Source: Pelodera strongyloides
Taxonomy: Eukaryota; Nematoda; Chromadorea; Rhabditida; Rhabditidae
Length of the DNA stretch: 64,000 nt
Reading direction: 5' to 3'
Assembly: GCA_036852015.1 (NCBI GenBank)
Contig: JAANDG010000072.1
Coordinates: 186,001 to 250,000, forward strand
In this document: piece after piece, positions 47,972 to 61,400 of the stretch
Position numbering within the stretch: position 1 is the first letter of the stretch
How the letters are laid out: each line of letters opens with the position of its first letter
The notes under the pieces: generated by a model
The model's database searches: none
What the model was told of the DNA's origin: nothing
What the model saw: the letters and a program-made list of their open reading frames with translations, nothing else
Program-made: the position numbers and the translations under genes

Positions 47972-50900
47972 CTAGTCGCTCTTTTGTTTGTAGGACACTT
48001 CAAAGCACGACCAATAGTAGCACCGAAGAAGTTTCCATACGAGAAGTGGAAGGATTGATAGGATGACAACCAGGAGAAGAATACAGTCAATGTTGTATAA
48101 CTGAATAGCATTGAGTGGAGGAAGGTCCAATGAGACTGATGAGTGAAGAACCAAGTCGACCCAAAAGGCAAGTTCGTTTTCCGGTGTTGTAGGACGAGAC
48201 CTGACGACATGTTGCAAATCCGAAGCGTGGCGTTTGTAGCTGAAAACAAAAGCTAACGGATGAACATAGTTTGCAATGAAAGTAAGTGGAAATCTCCAAT
48301 ACTCGAAAAGATCCATTTTCGCGTTCATAGTAGGTTCATTTGCACCCAATAAATATGACTATTTAAAATGTCTTTAATCCGAATTTTAAATATGATTACC
48401 TTGGATCGTGAAGAATTTTTTTCAGTGCATCACCGAGGACTTCTGCGGAGAAATGTTCCTTTTCTACACGGACACCAAAGCCACGGAATTCGGCCAAACG
48501 GGAATTTCTGAATTGTCCTTTTTGACATAAATTAATACTACTATATGCAATTCACTTAACCGAAGAAGAAAACGAATGCCAAGAAAAAATCTTAAAAACG
48601 ACAAAACTGTACATATTTGAAATACGATCCATGGTAGATTATAAATAGTAAAATGTAGATTTCGAGCATGTGTGACTCCCGGAATAAAATCAAAGACACA
48701 GATATAAAGCAATAACTATTACCGAGCTTTTCCGAATTGAAAAAAATGGAATAGTTACCTGAACTGATCGGCCAGAAGCGGAACGACGATAATTGGAACC
48801 CCTTTGTGTACAGTTTCCATTATGCTGTTATAACCGCCGTGAGATATAAATGCTGCCACTTTTTCGTTTGCTGAACGAGGTCTAATTGCTCAACATTTAC
48901 TAAATTCGGTCATCATTGAGTGAAATATGTCGTTTTTTTGTTTTCAAAGATCGTATGCAACGCTAATAAGTGGGCAACAGACGATTGTTTCCTCCAACCT
49001 AATAAATCGTTTTGAGGAATCCAAGCTGAGCGAAGCACATTTGCAGGCACATCGATATCCTCTTCAAACTTCCAAACGAAATGGACATCCGGATTGCTCC
49101 TAAAAGAATATAGTTGGAATCGACAACAATAATAGTATTAGTCACATTTAGACACCTGTAGTGGAAAACTGGTCGATGTACCCTAGTGTTTTGACAGCCT
49201 CGCAAAAAATTGGCCTTAAATATGCTCAAAAATATAATAACCACATTAGCCATTATTTTGTAAAGGGCTTGCATAAATGGTTAACTTCGCATTTAGTTAA
49301 CCAACACCTGAATAATTCCACAAATGCGTTTTTCCATTGTGCAGGCATCTGAGAAGAATCAACAACTGAGCCGAATGAGATAACGACAATTTTTTGAGCC
49401 TTGTCAACGTACGAAGAAAATTCCTGTAAAAACAAGCTTTGCAGAAAGTTATATCCCACGAGTTACCTACAAAACTGTATTATTTTAGGTCGAATTTTTC
49501 ATTGCACAGAACAAATGAAAAAAAGAAACCTTTGTTAGCGGTTTGGTGGCCTTGGCTCCGATACCGGAGAGATATACTACTTTCTGCGTTACAGGAACTG
49601 GATACTCGATGATTGGATCTGAGTTGAGGAGTAGGAGTGATGACTAAACAATACATTTTATATTTTCCACATACGGTATGGTATGTCGTCTAAACGACTT
49701 GAGGCGGAGTACGATGCGAACGATATGCGTGAGATAGCCATGGTACACATTGATTTTTTTCCAATACTATGTTCTACATATTATTCAGAAATCACAAAGT
49801 ATACAAAAGGGACAAAAATGTGACTGCGTCCCTTTAAAACGGGAGCTATGCATCGTCATTATAACATATTGCAATATCGTCCATGATCAATGTATAGACA
49901 TTTGTTAATTAAGAGAGGTATTAAGAGACTGTTTGCTAAAATTGAATTCAATCATTATAGAGCGTAAGGTCGGCTGGTAGCGGGGAAGTTTTGTGAAATT
50001 ATACAAATATCATGTAATAAAGGACTCACTGTTCTGGTGAACGATGCCAGATCCGGGATGTCAGCTCCTAATTTTTCTCTGGCAAGTGCTGTCTGTTTAG
50101 CAGCTATGGAGTTGCGTGCGAACATTGTCTGTCCAATTTCAGAAACGAAGTTGAGGAACCTCTGGGAAAAGGACATGTGGCTGGTGGCGTCCATCAGTAT
50201 ACCTACCAATATGTAAGCTGCATGTAATTAAATTATGTAAATAATCAGCATGTAATTAAATTATGTAAATAATCAGCATGTAATTAAATTGGATTATGTT
50301 AATGGGCTAAAAAAATGAGGAACGCGGGAACCAAAAGGACTAAAAAAACACTGTCCACCGCAATCCAAAATAAACGGAGATTGTGGGACTCACACCCCAA
50401 GACATTTTCCCACTTTTAGTAGGTAAAAAGCAAGCGCAAATGCGCATTCCCGTGTCGACGCAAAAAAAGGCTGGTCTGACGTATACGCAAACAATATAAT
50501 GACAAAATGAACACACCGGGAACGTAGCTGCTAGATGTAGGAACACCGACTGCATTCATTATCCCCGGGAATGGCGGGCCGCTCATCATGTAGACCCACT
50601 TCTCTGGAAATAGCTTACAATAGGGCAGCATATCCAACGTTTAATCAAGCATGTACAAACGATATACAATAAATGGTAAGGTGCACGTAACATACCAATC
50701 TTGAGGTGTGCAATCAGTGACATTTGGCAAAAGTCCATGTGGTGATGGAACGCCAAGTCAAATTTTTGTTCTCGCAGTGTCGAGATGAGCTTCTCGTCAG
50801 ATAGAATTCCTAAATAATCATGGATAAGTAATGTTCTGTACTGAAATGGTCTATCGTATCATGTATTTTGATACACATTTGTGTTGAGTGTCTTCAATTG

Positions 50901-51577
50901 CATGTTAATCAACAATGCGTTGCAAATTGAGGAGGAATAGACGAAGCGTTAACTTATTGTTAGAATGAAAAACACACGATCGCAAGTATCCATAATCAGT
51001 TCATTGTAGAGTCCCACCATCGAAATCTTCTCGGCCAATGTTGCATCCCCAAACACTAATCTAAATGATCGGTTGTCTTGTGCATCTGATCTTCCGTGAC
51101 ATTAAAAAAAAAATTTCGATTGTGTTTATCTGGGTACAAGTGTCGATAAAAATCTTACTTATGTTCTCCCTCCGAAAACGCTTCAAATTTCTTCGGATCG
51201 TGGTTTTGCGTAGACGTCAGTTCCGTGATATTTGTGTGACTGGGTAGCGCTACATTGACGTCCTTGTTAACGAGTGGAACCACCAGGCTAACCTTATGGC
51301 CAGCATTGGCGAGTGCTTCAGCTAGCCGATAGTTGAAAATAGCCTATATTAAAATATGATATTTTGCTACTATGGTGATAATTATAACTATATTAATTAT
51401 ATCGCATAGAAAACGTTGTGAAGTCAACAGCTGCATATGCAATGTGAAATGTAATTATTTAATGCCACGTACCTGACTATTCGCCTGATGAAAAGTGAAT
51501 ATCACAATATTTTCGCTAGAAACATAGGTATAAAACAATAATGAAAATAATAAATTAAAGAAGCAGGAGCGCCTCAT
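47972..51577 (-). CDS. UDP-glycosyltransferase (UGT/GT1 family)
   Basis: Twelve minus-strand exons in one frame, 521 aa: 51577-51473, 51343-51159, 51060-50978, 50809-50696, 50603-50517, 50202-50030, 49643-49530, 49423-49308, 49099-48999, 48870-48759, 48507-48400, 48239-47972 (TAG). The enzyme transfers a sugar from UDP-sugar to lipophilic substrates, facing the ER lumen. It has an N-terminal signal peptide (CFFNLLFSLLFYTYVSS), a variable acceptor domain, then the donor site: ISFGSVVDS, the signature FISHGGYNSIMETVHKGVP, and VPLLADQF. One C-terminal membrane helix (CILLLVVILSILPLLVW) precedes a basic tail ending KQKSD, which fits a K(X)KXX ER-retrieval signal. Length equals typical nematode UGTs. 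UGTs are a large expanded family in nematodes, linked to detoxification; the specific substrate cannot be inferred. No paralogue is adjacent. Confidence 0.93.
50221..50290. repeat. 28-bp tandem repeat, 2.5 copies, in a UGT intron
   Basis: CATGTAATTAAATTATGTAA followed by ATAATCAG starts at 50221 and 50249, with a partial third copy at 50277. Confidence 0.95.
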
Positions 51578-52483
51578 CGCCCTCAGTAAAATGAGGGTCT
51601 ATTTCAGTTTTATCAGTTTTCCCGTTTGTACCCTTATCTATGCGAATACGTGCGAGTATTTATACGTTCTTTACAAATTATCCCCGTGAACCGAGTTCAG
51701 AGAATACCTCTAACTTAACTTGTTCATGCAGTGGCAAACAAGGTTGAATTTATAAAGTCGGCAGGAAAGACAAGGGTCAACAAACATACTGTACACATAT
51801 ATTTATTAGTTCAGCCATGTGAAACACCAAAGCGAGTTATTTTATTGATGACAATGGCACTATAAATTCGCTTTGAAACAAATTACTAGAAACATCCGAA
51901 CAAATAGTGTGTCTTTCTTAATCAGCATTTTGTTGTTTCCTGGAAAGTTTGTGTTATAGCATGTTGTTTTACTACTTTACACTCTTGTTGCCAATAGCAG
52001 AAATGTGTGGATCAAATTTCCTCCAAAAACTGAAAAAACTACCTGAGAACTAGAACTGGTGGAGAAGTTTAACTGGTAAGTCTCTAAACTATATATAGTG
52101 CATTAGGCCGCTCCCATACTGAACACTGTTTTCAGCATAATTTCTTAATGACCCAAGCTTTCCAAAAAAAACGAAGATCTCTGCTTGTTATTAGAAACAG
52201 TCACAACGTGCAGTACTGAATTGGGAATACCGTAATTTGTTGAGATGCGCCACCCGACGATCTTTCTAAAAAGCATTGATCATTTCATTGTGTTTCTTTA
52301 TCCAACTAGGCACTTGGGATGACTTGTGATCGTCTTTATCTCCCTCAAGCACTCTGATACCCAGCTCCGTCTTCTTTCCTTTTCACCCTTGTTATCTCTC
52401 ACTCTTTGTCCTTCTACTTCTCTCGTACCTCCTGTCGAGAAAACATCGGCCGGATGTGTTGTAAACTCCTTCACACGCAAGCG
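51578..52483. other. Divergent intergenic region (UGT and calponin-like gene)
   Basis: This 0.9-kb spacer separates the starts of the minus-strand UGT and the plus-strand calponin-like gene and probably contains both promoters. A pyrimidine-rich tract (52340-52440) precedes the proposed ATG. No individual element is identified. Confidence 0.45.
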
Positions 52484-55400
52484 ATGCCGAGTGATGAGGA
52501 GGAGGTAGGAGCTTTTTTTGTTATCTTTTATCTTTTGTCTTTTTTATTTTTACTGATTATGAACAATAAATAAGTAATGTGTTTGATATACAGTGTCATT
52601 GTTGCACGTGCTCACTATTCATCGTGTACGATTATTGGCGTTGACGCCGACTCATCTGCATTTTATCCATTGTCAATAAAGTAACTGCTAACTGTGCATA
52701 GAGTTAACCCCATTTTGAAACGGGCTATGAACGTTCCTAGCTTTTGTCCTAGCTTGAATCCTTCTATTCCCGTAAACTTTGAAAATATAAATATATCTTT
52801 GACAATTCCGATGGCAGATTTACATACTTTAGCACTTTAATCGTTATTCTTCTGACCATGAGAGTGTGGCTAGGCTTGATCTCTATTTGAAGTATATAAC
52901 ACTTGATCTATACTTGAAATACTTGATCTATATTTAAAACAAATGAGTGAGGGGGTGCAATCACGAAACAAGCAGTTCGAACAAAGGTTCTCTCTCTCCT
53001 CTCACTCTCCATCCTCCCTCTTACTCTGTCTATGGACTTCTCTCTAGCTTCCCCTCTCCCTCTCATCGCTCAGCTGTTGTTGCACATGCTTGAACTAGGG
53101 TTATCGAACAAATTTATCCGTTTATCCGTCAACCAAATCAATGGAGTGGAAAATACGAAATTCTTAGGAAACAGCTTTGTACATCCAAAGGTGAAGATGC
53201 CCCGCTCTCCTTGTGGTGGTGGTTAATAAATGCTAGATGTCAAATTTACAACGATAATCTGATCCATGCATTTGATTGATAATAATCAATACTAAATGCA
53301 CGGCGCTGGGGAAAACATGAGACATTTTTGTGAATGCCATATCTGCGAAACAAAGCTAATTTATACAGACAAAAAATAGTGGTCGCATGAACGTTTTATC
53401 GTAGAACTACGGATTCTTACAATATTTTCCTCTTCGTTATCGGCTACATAGCATCTAAAGATGGTTCATATTCTGCAATATTTTACGCTTCGCAATTCTG
53501 TAGTGGGCATTATTTGGCTTATCTTATAACATCATAGTCGACCAAATCTTCGTAACAAGGAAAAGATTATCCTTTCAAGTGCCGATAACTTTTCACTAAC
53601 CAACACTGTAATGATTGGTTTATAAAAGTTCGGTATTATACATAAGAATAAAAAATGCGAATGCGGCTTATACTAGCACGGTACTTGATTCCTTCTTTAT
53701 AAAAACACGATAACTGTGCATCAAACATGTCTATCATATAAGCTTAGTGATAACATGCGGATATTATATTTGACAACCGATTGTTAATGTTTCATACTGT
53801 TCGGTGTTACCTGTGAAACTCGAAAGTTGGGTGTATATATTTATTCCATGAAGTGTACAAGGGTATCATATAAATTTTCATTTTAATCGTTTGATGACAC
53901 TGGCGTGTGTAATCTAAATGCACGTATGGTTTCCACTTTATGTCGCAATACTAGACCAACAACTTGGAACATAAGGCAATTACTGGCTCTCCAAGTAAAT
54001 TCGTGTTTCAGATCAGTGTCGACGATCTGAGCTTCGAAGACGAAGAGGAGGAGGACGTGAGCGATGTCTCCTTCGAGGTATCGTTGTATCGTTACACTCT
54101 GTGAGCTAGTAATTCTAGGATTTCTACCTATCCCACCCGTTCTACCACAACATTGTCCGATATATGGTTATTGTTTGCCATAGTATTTTGTAATACGACT
54201 TTTCACTTCCATTCTTGCTGCATAATTTAGCCGTCAATGGCAATTGGATGTGCGAACTTTTTACTTTTCGAAAATGTAGATAAGAAATTTTTTCTCGCGG
54301 TGATATTAGGCAACGATTGTAATTATTGTTCGCCTCGTTCAAATGGGTAAGTGTCCTCTATAAGTCGAGTTTAGGTTATCAGCAATTAGGTCCCGAAGCG
54401 AAAATATGAAAGTTCAATTAGCCAAATTGACAAACTACAAAACATAAATTAATTGTATACCAAAAAACTCTAAATGATGGCCGAGTGGATACACCTTTAA
54501 GTGTACCCAGTTGCACGAGGAGATCAACAGTTACCCTCGTTGCCTAACATCACCGCGAGGAAAGATTTGGTTTTAAATTTTATATTCTATTTTTTATAAA
54601 CCATTTAAGAAAGTAAAGAAACATACTACTTATAGTGACCCTTTTAAGGATGATGACGACGAACTGCCGGCGGTACAACAACCAAAATTCCCCAAGTTGG
54701 GGAAGGTTCCTAGCGAAGACGAGCCGATGGCAGAAGCCACATTCAAACTTCCGGCATTTAATGTGAAGAAGACCGAACCGATTGTACATGACGATGACGA
54801 AGACGAAGACATGGAGGACGAATCAGATTGGACGTACGAAGATGAATCCGAATGGGAGACTGAATCAGACGAGGTAAGCCTCTTTAACTGGTTTGATGTA
54901 TACAGAGCAATTTCGTTCTCATAAATTATTTGCACTCATCCAGTATCCGCGTGCTGATTGCCGAATAGCCTATCACCTTATAGTCAATTTATAAGAGAAC
55001 GTTATTAAATTCACTAATGCGTGTATGTACCTATCTTTACGTCAGGCAGTTTGTAAGCGTATCCTGTTGACACGCATATCATGTTAAGGAAATGGACGTG
55101 GGAATGGCTGACCCGAAGAAGTTGATTCCAAAACTTAAATTACTCGCCGAAGAGGAAGATCCAGACGCGGAGGTATGAATAATGGTTTAATGTCATCATA
55201 TTTTGAAAGATCACATTTAGAATTGACCAATAAGAAACTACTTTTCTGCTCAAAGATATTCCTTTATGGGGTTACCAGCCGGCTACGCCGCCCGAGCGAC
55301 TTTTTATTACATTTATTTTATTTTATGCATACGTGAAACGTGGATTCAAAAGTAGTTACAAACAATTAGAGAGTACTTTGAGCGCCGTCGATACGCATGG

Positions 55401-58400
55401 CTGATACCGCACATGCATTCCGCAGCCATGGCTGATACCGCACATGCATTCCGCAGCCTGTTTACAGCTTTTGTGAGAGGGGCGCTCAGGATGTGAGATG
55501 GCCCATTGCACGGGAACGTGAACTACTGAACCAATCTTACTTCCTGAGCGTAACGCACAACATCCAAACACACAATCAATCAAACAATCAATCAAACATC
55601 CAAACAAACAAACAAACAAACAATCAAAGCTCCCAACTTTATATAATAAGATTGTGATAAACTCCATTTCAGGTGACAATTCCGCTTGTGAAAAAACCCG
55701 AAATTGGGAAGAAAGAAGAAGATAAAAAAGATAACGAAGCGAAACCTGCCGAGAAGAAGCCTGCATTAAAAGTTAAAGAAGACGAAGACGTACCAATGGC
55801 GGAGGCCACCTTTTCGATAAAGCCTCCAGCAAAGCCTGCTAATAAGAGGAAAGCGGAGGAGGAAGAAGAAATGGGAAAGCCTGCAACAAAGAAAGAACCA
55901 CAGGCTAACCTTTCAACAAAAAAGCCTGAGGCAAAAAAGCCCATTCCCAAATTGAAATCTCTCGAGGAAGAGCCGGTAACCGAGGCAACGTTTCCCTTTA
56001 AGTCAGTTGCCAAGAAAGCCGCTCCGAAATTAATAGAAGCAGAACTTCCATGTGAAGAACTTGGGAAACCAGCAGGCAAGTCACAACCAAAGCCAAGTTT
56101 TAAGGACACGCCTCCATCCAAGCCTGGACCAAGTAAACCGACCACAGCAAAACCAGCTGACCTCAAGAAACCGTCCATGCCCGAAGCGAAAGGTCCAGCA
56201 CCGAAATTCAGTGCGCCGGCTAAGGAACCCGAAACAACGGCTACATTTCCATTGAAGGTTGCCGCAAAGCGACCGATCAGCAAAAATGTTGCCTCCGATG
56301 ACGAAGAAGTTCCCTGTGAAGAAATAGGAGCACCCGCTCCCAAAAAGGAACCACAGATTAAATTCAAAGAACCCTCAAAACCAACTGAGAAAAAACCTAC
56401 AGCAGCTCTTGCAGCCAAACCAGCAACTCACACACCGAATAAGCCAACAACACCTGTAACTACGAAGTCGATTCCGAAATTAAAGTTACCTGGCGACGAG
56501 CCAGTCGCAGAAGCAACAATTCCGTTGAAACCAGCTGCAAAGAAACCTTTAGCAAAACCAAAACAACCTGTCGATGAAGAAGAGCTTCCTTGTGAAGAAC
56601 TTGGAGGACCATCACCAAAGAAAGATCCAAAGATTAATTTCAAAGAACCTTCCAAGCATACAACAATCAAACCAACAACTCCTGCTGTGACCAAGCCTGC
56701 AACTCCTTCTTTGGCCAAGCCTGCAACCGCTGCTACTGCCAAGCCTGCAACTCCTGTCGCTTCACAACCAGCAACGTCTGCAGCTACTAAGCCGATTCCG
56801 AAAATAAAGTTACCTGACGACGAGCCAGTTGCAGAAGCAACAATTCCGTTGAAACCAGCTGCAAAGAAACCTTTAGCAAAACCAAAACAACCTGTCGATG
56901 AAGAAGAGCTTCCCTGTGAAGAACTTGGAGGACCATCACCAAAGAAAGATCCAAAGATTAATTTCAAAGTACCTTCCAAGCCTACAGCAATCAAACCAAT
57001 AACCCCTGCTGCAACCAAGCCTGCAACTCCTGCTGCAGCCAAGCCTGTAACTCCTGCTGCTGCCAAGCCTGTAACTCCTGCTGTGTCCAAACCTCCAACT
57101 AATGCTGTGGCCAAGCCTGCAACTTCGGCACCAACTAAGTCGATTCCTAAATTAAAGTTACCTGACGACGAGCCAGTTGCAGAAGCAACAATTCCGTTGA
57201 AACCAGCTGTGAAGAGACCTTTGACAAAACAAAGTAAACCCGTCGATGATGAAGAGCTTCCTTGCGAAGAACTTGGAGGGCCATCACCAAAGAAAGATCC
57301 CAAGATTAATTTCAAAGAACCTTCCAAGCCTGCTCCAGTCAAACCAACAACACCCACCGCAACCAAGCCTGCAACCCCTGCAGCAGCCAAGCCTGCTACT
57401 CCTGCTGGTGCCAAGCCTGTAACTCCTGCTGCTTCCAAACCTGCAACTCCTGCTGTGGCCAAGCCTGCAAGTTCGGCTCCTACTAAGTCGATTCCTAAGT
57501 TAAAGTTACCTGACGACGAGCCAGTTGCAGAAGCAACAATTCCGTTGAAACCAGCTGTGAAGGGACCTTTGATAAAACAAAGTAAAAACGTCGATGATGA
57601 AGAGCTTCCTTGCGAAGAACTTGGAGGGCCATCACCAAAGAAAGATCCCAAGATTAATTTCAAAGAACCTTCCAAGCCTGCTCCAGTCAAACCAACAACA
57701 CCCACCGCAACCAAGCCTGCAACCCCTGCAGCAGCCAAACCTGCTACTCCTGCTGCTGCCAAGCCTGTAACTCCTGCTGCTTCCAAACCTACAACTCCTG
57801 CTGTGGCCAAGCCTGCAAGTTCGGCTCCTACTAAGTCGATTCCTAAATTAAAGTTACCTGACGACGAGCCAGTTGCAGAAGCAACAATTCCGTTGAAACC
57901 AGCTGTCAAGAGACCTTTGACAAAACCAACTAAACCTGTCGATGATGAAGAGCTTCCTTGCGAAGAACTTGGAGGACCATCACCAAAGAAAGATCCAAAG
58001 ATTAATTTCAAAGAACCTTCCAAGCCTGCTCCAGACAAACCAACAACACCCACCGCAACCAAGCCTGCAACCCCTGCTGCGACCAAGCCTGCAGCACCTG
58101 CTGCTATCAAGCCAGCAACTCCTGCTGCGACGAAGCCTGCGACTCCTGCTGCTGCCAAGCCTGCAAGTTCGGCTCCTCCTAAGTCGATTCCTAAATTAAA
58201 GTTACCTGACGACGAGCCAGTTGCAGAAGCAACAATTCCGTTGAAACCAGCTGTAAAGAGACCTTTGACAAAACCAACTAAACCTGTCGATGATGAAGAG
58301 CTTCCTTGCGAAGAACTTGGAGGACCATCACCAAAGAAAGATCCAAAGATTAATTTCAAAGAACCTTCCAAGCCTGCTCCAGTCAAACCAACAACACCCA

Positions 58401-61400
58401 CAGCAACCAAGCCTGCAACCCCTGCTGCGACCAAGCCTACAGCACCTGCTGCTACCAAGCCAGCAACTCCTGCTGCGACGAAGCCTGCGACTCCTGCTGC
58501 TGCCAAGCCAGCAACTCCTGCTGCTGCCAAACCAGCAACTCCTGCTGCTGCCAAGCCAGCAACTCCTGCTGCTGCCAAGCCTGCAACTCCTGCTGCTGCC
58601 AAGCCTGTAGCTCCTGCTGCGGTAAAGCCAGCAACACCTGCTGCTTCAAAACCGGCAACGCCCGCAGCTGCTAAGCCGATTCCTAAATTAAAGTTACCTG
58701 ACGACGAGCCAGTTGCAGAAGCAACAATTCCGTTGAAACCAGCTGTAAAGAGACCTTTGACAAAACCAACTAAACCTGTCGATGATGAAGAGCTTCCATG
58801 CGAAGAACTTGGAGGACCATCACCAAAGAAAGATCCAAAGATTAATTTCAAAGAGCCTTCCAAGCCTACGGCAATCAAACCAACAACTCCTGATGCTGCC
58901 AAGCCTGCAACTCCTGCTGCTGCCAAGCCTGTAGCTCCTGCTGCGGCAAAGCCAGCAACACCTGTTGCTTCAAAACCGGCAGCGCCTGCAGCTGCTAAGC
59001 CGATTCCTAAACTAAAGTTACCTGACGACGAGCCAGTTGCAGAAGCAACAATTCCATTGAAACCTGCCGCAAAGAAACCTTTAGCAAAACCAAAACAACC
59101 TGTCGATGATGAAGAGCTTCCTTGCGAAGAACTTGGAGGACCATCACCAAAGAAAGATCCAAAGATTAATTTCAAAGAACCTTCCAAACCTGCTCCAGTC
59201 AAACCAACAACACCCGCAGCAACCAAGCCTGCAACCCCTGCTGCGACCAAGCCTGCAGCACCTGCCGCCACCAAGCCAGCAATTCCTACTGCGACAAAGC
59301 CTGTAACTCCTGCTGTGTCCAAAACTCCAACTCCTGCTGTGGCCAAGCCTGTAACACCTGCTGCTGCCAAGCCTGCAACTCCTGCTGCTACCAAGCCTGC
59401 AACTCCAGCTGCTGCCAAGCCTGCAACGCCTGCTGCTTCAAAACCGGCGACACCTGCAGCTGCTAAGCCGATTCCAAAAATAAAGCTACCCGACGACGAG
59501 CCTATTGCAGAAGCAACAATTCCATTGAAACCAGCTGCAAAGAAACCTTTAGCAAAACCACAACAACCTGTCGATGATGAAGAGCTTCCTTGCGAAGAAC
59601 TTGGAGGACCATCACCAAAGAAAGATCCAAAGATTAATTTCAAAGAACCTTCCAAGCCTGCTCCAGTCAAACCAACAACACCCGCAGCAACCAAGCCTGC
59701 AACCCCTGCTGCGACCAAGCCTGCAGCAGCTGCCGCCACCAAGCCAGCAACTCCTGCTGCGACAAAGCCTGCAACTCCTGCAGTTGCCAAGCCTGCAACA
59801 CCTGCTGCTGCCAAGCCCGCAGCTCCTGCTGCTGCCAAGCCTGCAACACCTGCTGCTGCCAAGCCTGCAGCTCCTGCTGCGGCAAAGCCTGCAACACCTG
59901 CTGCTTCAAAACCGGCAACGCCTGCAGCTACCAAGCCGATTCCAAAAATAAAGCTACCAGACGCCGAGCCTATTGCAGAAGCAACAATTCCATTGAAACC
60001 AGCTGCAAAGAAACCTTTAGCAAAACCACAACAACCTGTCGATGATGAAGAGCTTCCTTGCGAAGAACTTGGAGGACCATCACCAAAGAAAGATCCAAAG
60101 ATTAATTTCAAAGAACCTTCCAAGCCTGCTCCAGTCAAACCAACAACACCCGCAGGAACCAAGCCTGCAACCCCTGCTGCTTCCAAGCCTGCAACCCCTG
60201 CTGCTGCCAAGCCTGCAGCTCCTGCTGCGGCAAAGCCTGCAACACCTGCTGCTTCAAAACCGGCAACTCCTGCTGCTGCCAAGCCTGCAACTCCTGCTGT
60301 TACCAAGCCTGCAACTCCAGCTGCTGCCAAGCCTGCAACGCCTGCTGCTGCCAAGCCTGCAACTCCTGCTGCTGCCAAGCCTACAAGGCCTGGGGCTGCC
60401 AAGCCCACCACTCCTGCAGCGGCCAAGCCCACAACTCCTGGGGCTGCCAAACCTGCAACTCCGGCTGCAGCCAAGCCAGTGGCTAAGAAACCAGCCGATT
60501 CAGAGGATCCAGCAGATTTGATTGGAGCCCCAACAAAGAAGACTCCAGCACCCAAGTTTAAGGAACCGACAGATCCCACAAAGGCCTCTCCCAAAAAGCT
60601 CGCCGAGTCACCGAAAGGGCCCACGGACAAGAAACCCGTTCCAAAGTTGAAGTTGCCTGATTACGAAGAGCCTGATACACATGCCACCATACCACTTAAG
60701 CCAAAGAAACCAGCCGATTCAGAGGATCCAGCAGATTTGATTGGAGCCCCAACAAAGAAGACTCCAGCACCCAAGTTTAAGGAACCGACAGAACCCACAA
60801 AGGCCCCTCCCAAAAAGCCCGCCGAGTCACCGAAAGGACCCACGGGCAAGAAACCCGTGCCAAAGTTGAAGTTGCCTGATGACGAAGAGCCTGATACACA
60901 TGCCACCATACCACTTAAGCCAAAGAAACCAGCCGATTCAGAGGATCCGGCGGATTTGATTGGAGCCCCAACAAAGAAGACTCCGACACCCAAGTTTAAG
61001 GAACCGACGGAACCTACAAAGGCCTCACCCAAAAAGCCTGCCGAGTCACCGAAAGGACCCACAGACAAGAATCCCGTTCCAAAGTTGAAGTTGCCAGACG
61101 ACGAAGACGAGCCTGAAGAGACAGCAACCTTACCTCTTCCTAAGAAACCAAAGAAACCTGAGGACAGTGAGGATCCAGCAGATCTAACAAACGCACCAAC
61201 AAAGAAGAAGCCAGCTCCAAAGTTCAAGGAACCTTCAACTGATGCCCCCAAGAAGCCGACTCCTAAATTGAAGCCGACTGACGATGACGGGGAACCGGAA
61301 GCGGACGCAACGCTCCCTCTTCCAAAGAAGCCGACGGCCACAAAACCCGCACCAAAGGTTAAAGTTCCTAATGATGAGGAAGAACCAGAAGCGGATGCTA

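Noticed and set aside
48240..48349. Open frame continuing upstream of the last UGT exon (MDLFEYWRFPLTF)
   Set aside because: The UGT family sequence joins HDP directly to SYKRHASDL at the TTTTCAG acceptor; the upstream frame is intron that happens to be open.
55669..56418. 249-codon minus-strand frame
   Set aside because: Antisense shadow of the start of the same giant exon.
56428..60630. 1400-codon open frame on the minus strand (Gly/Ala/Val-rich)
   Set aside because: It is the antisense of the repetitive coding array. The repeated codons happen to contain no stop in that frame, and it has no exon context or family match.
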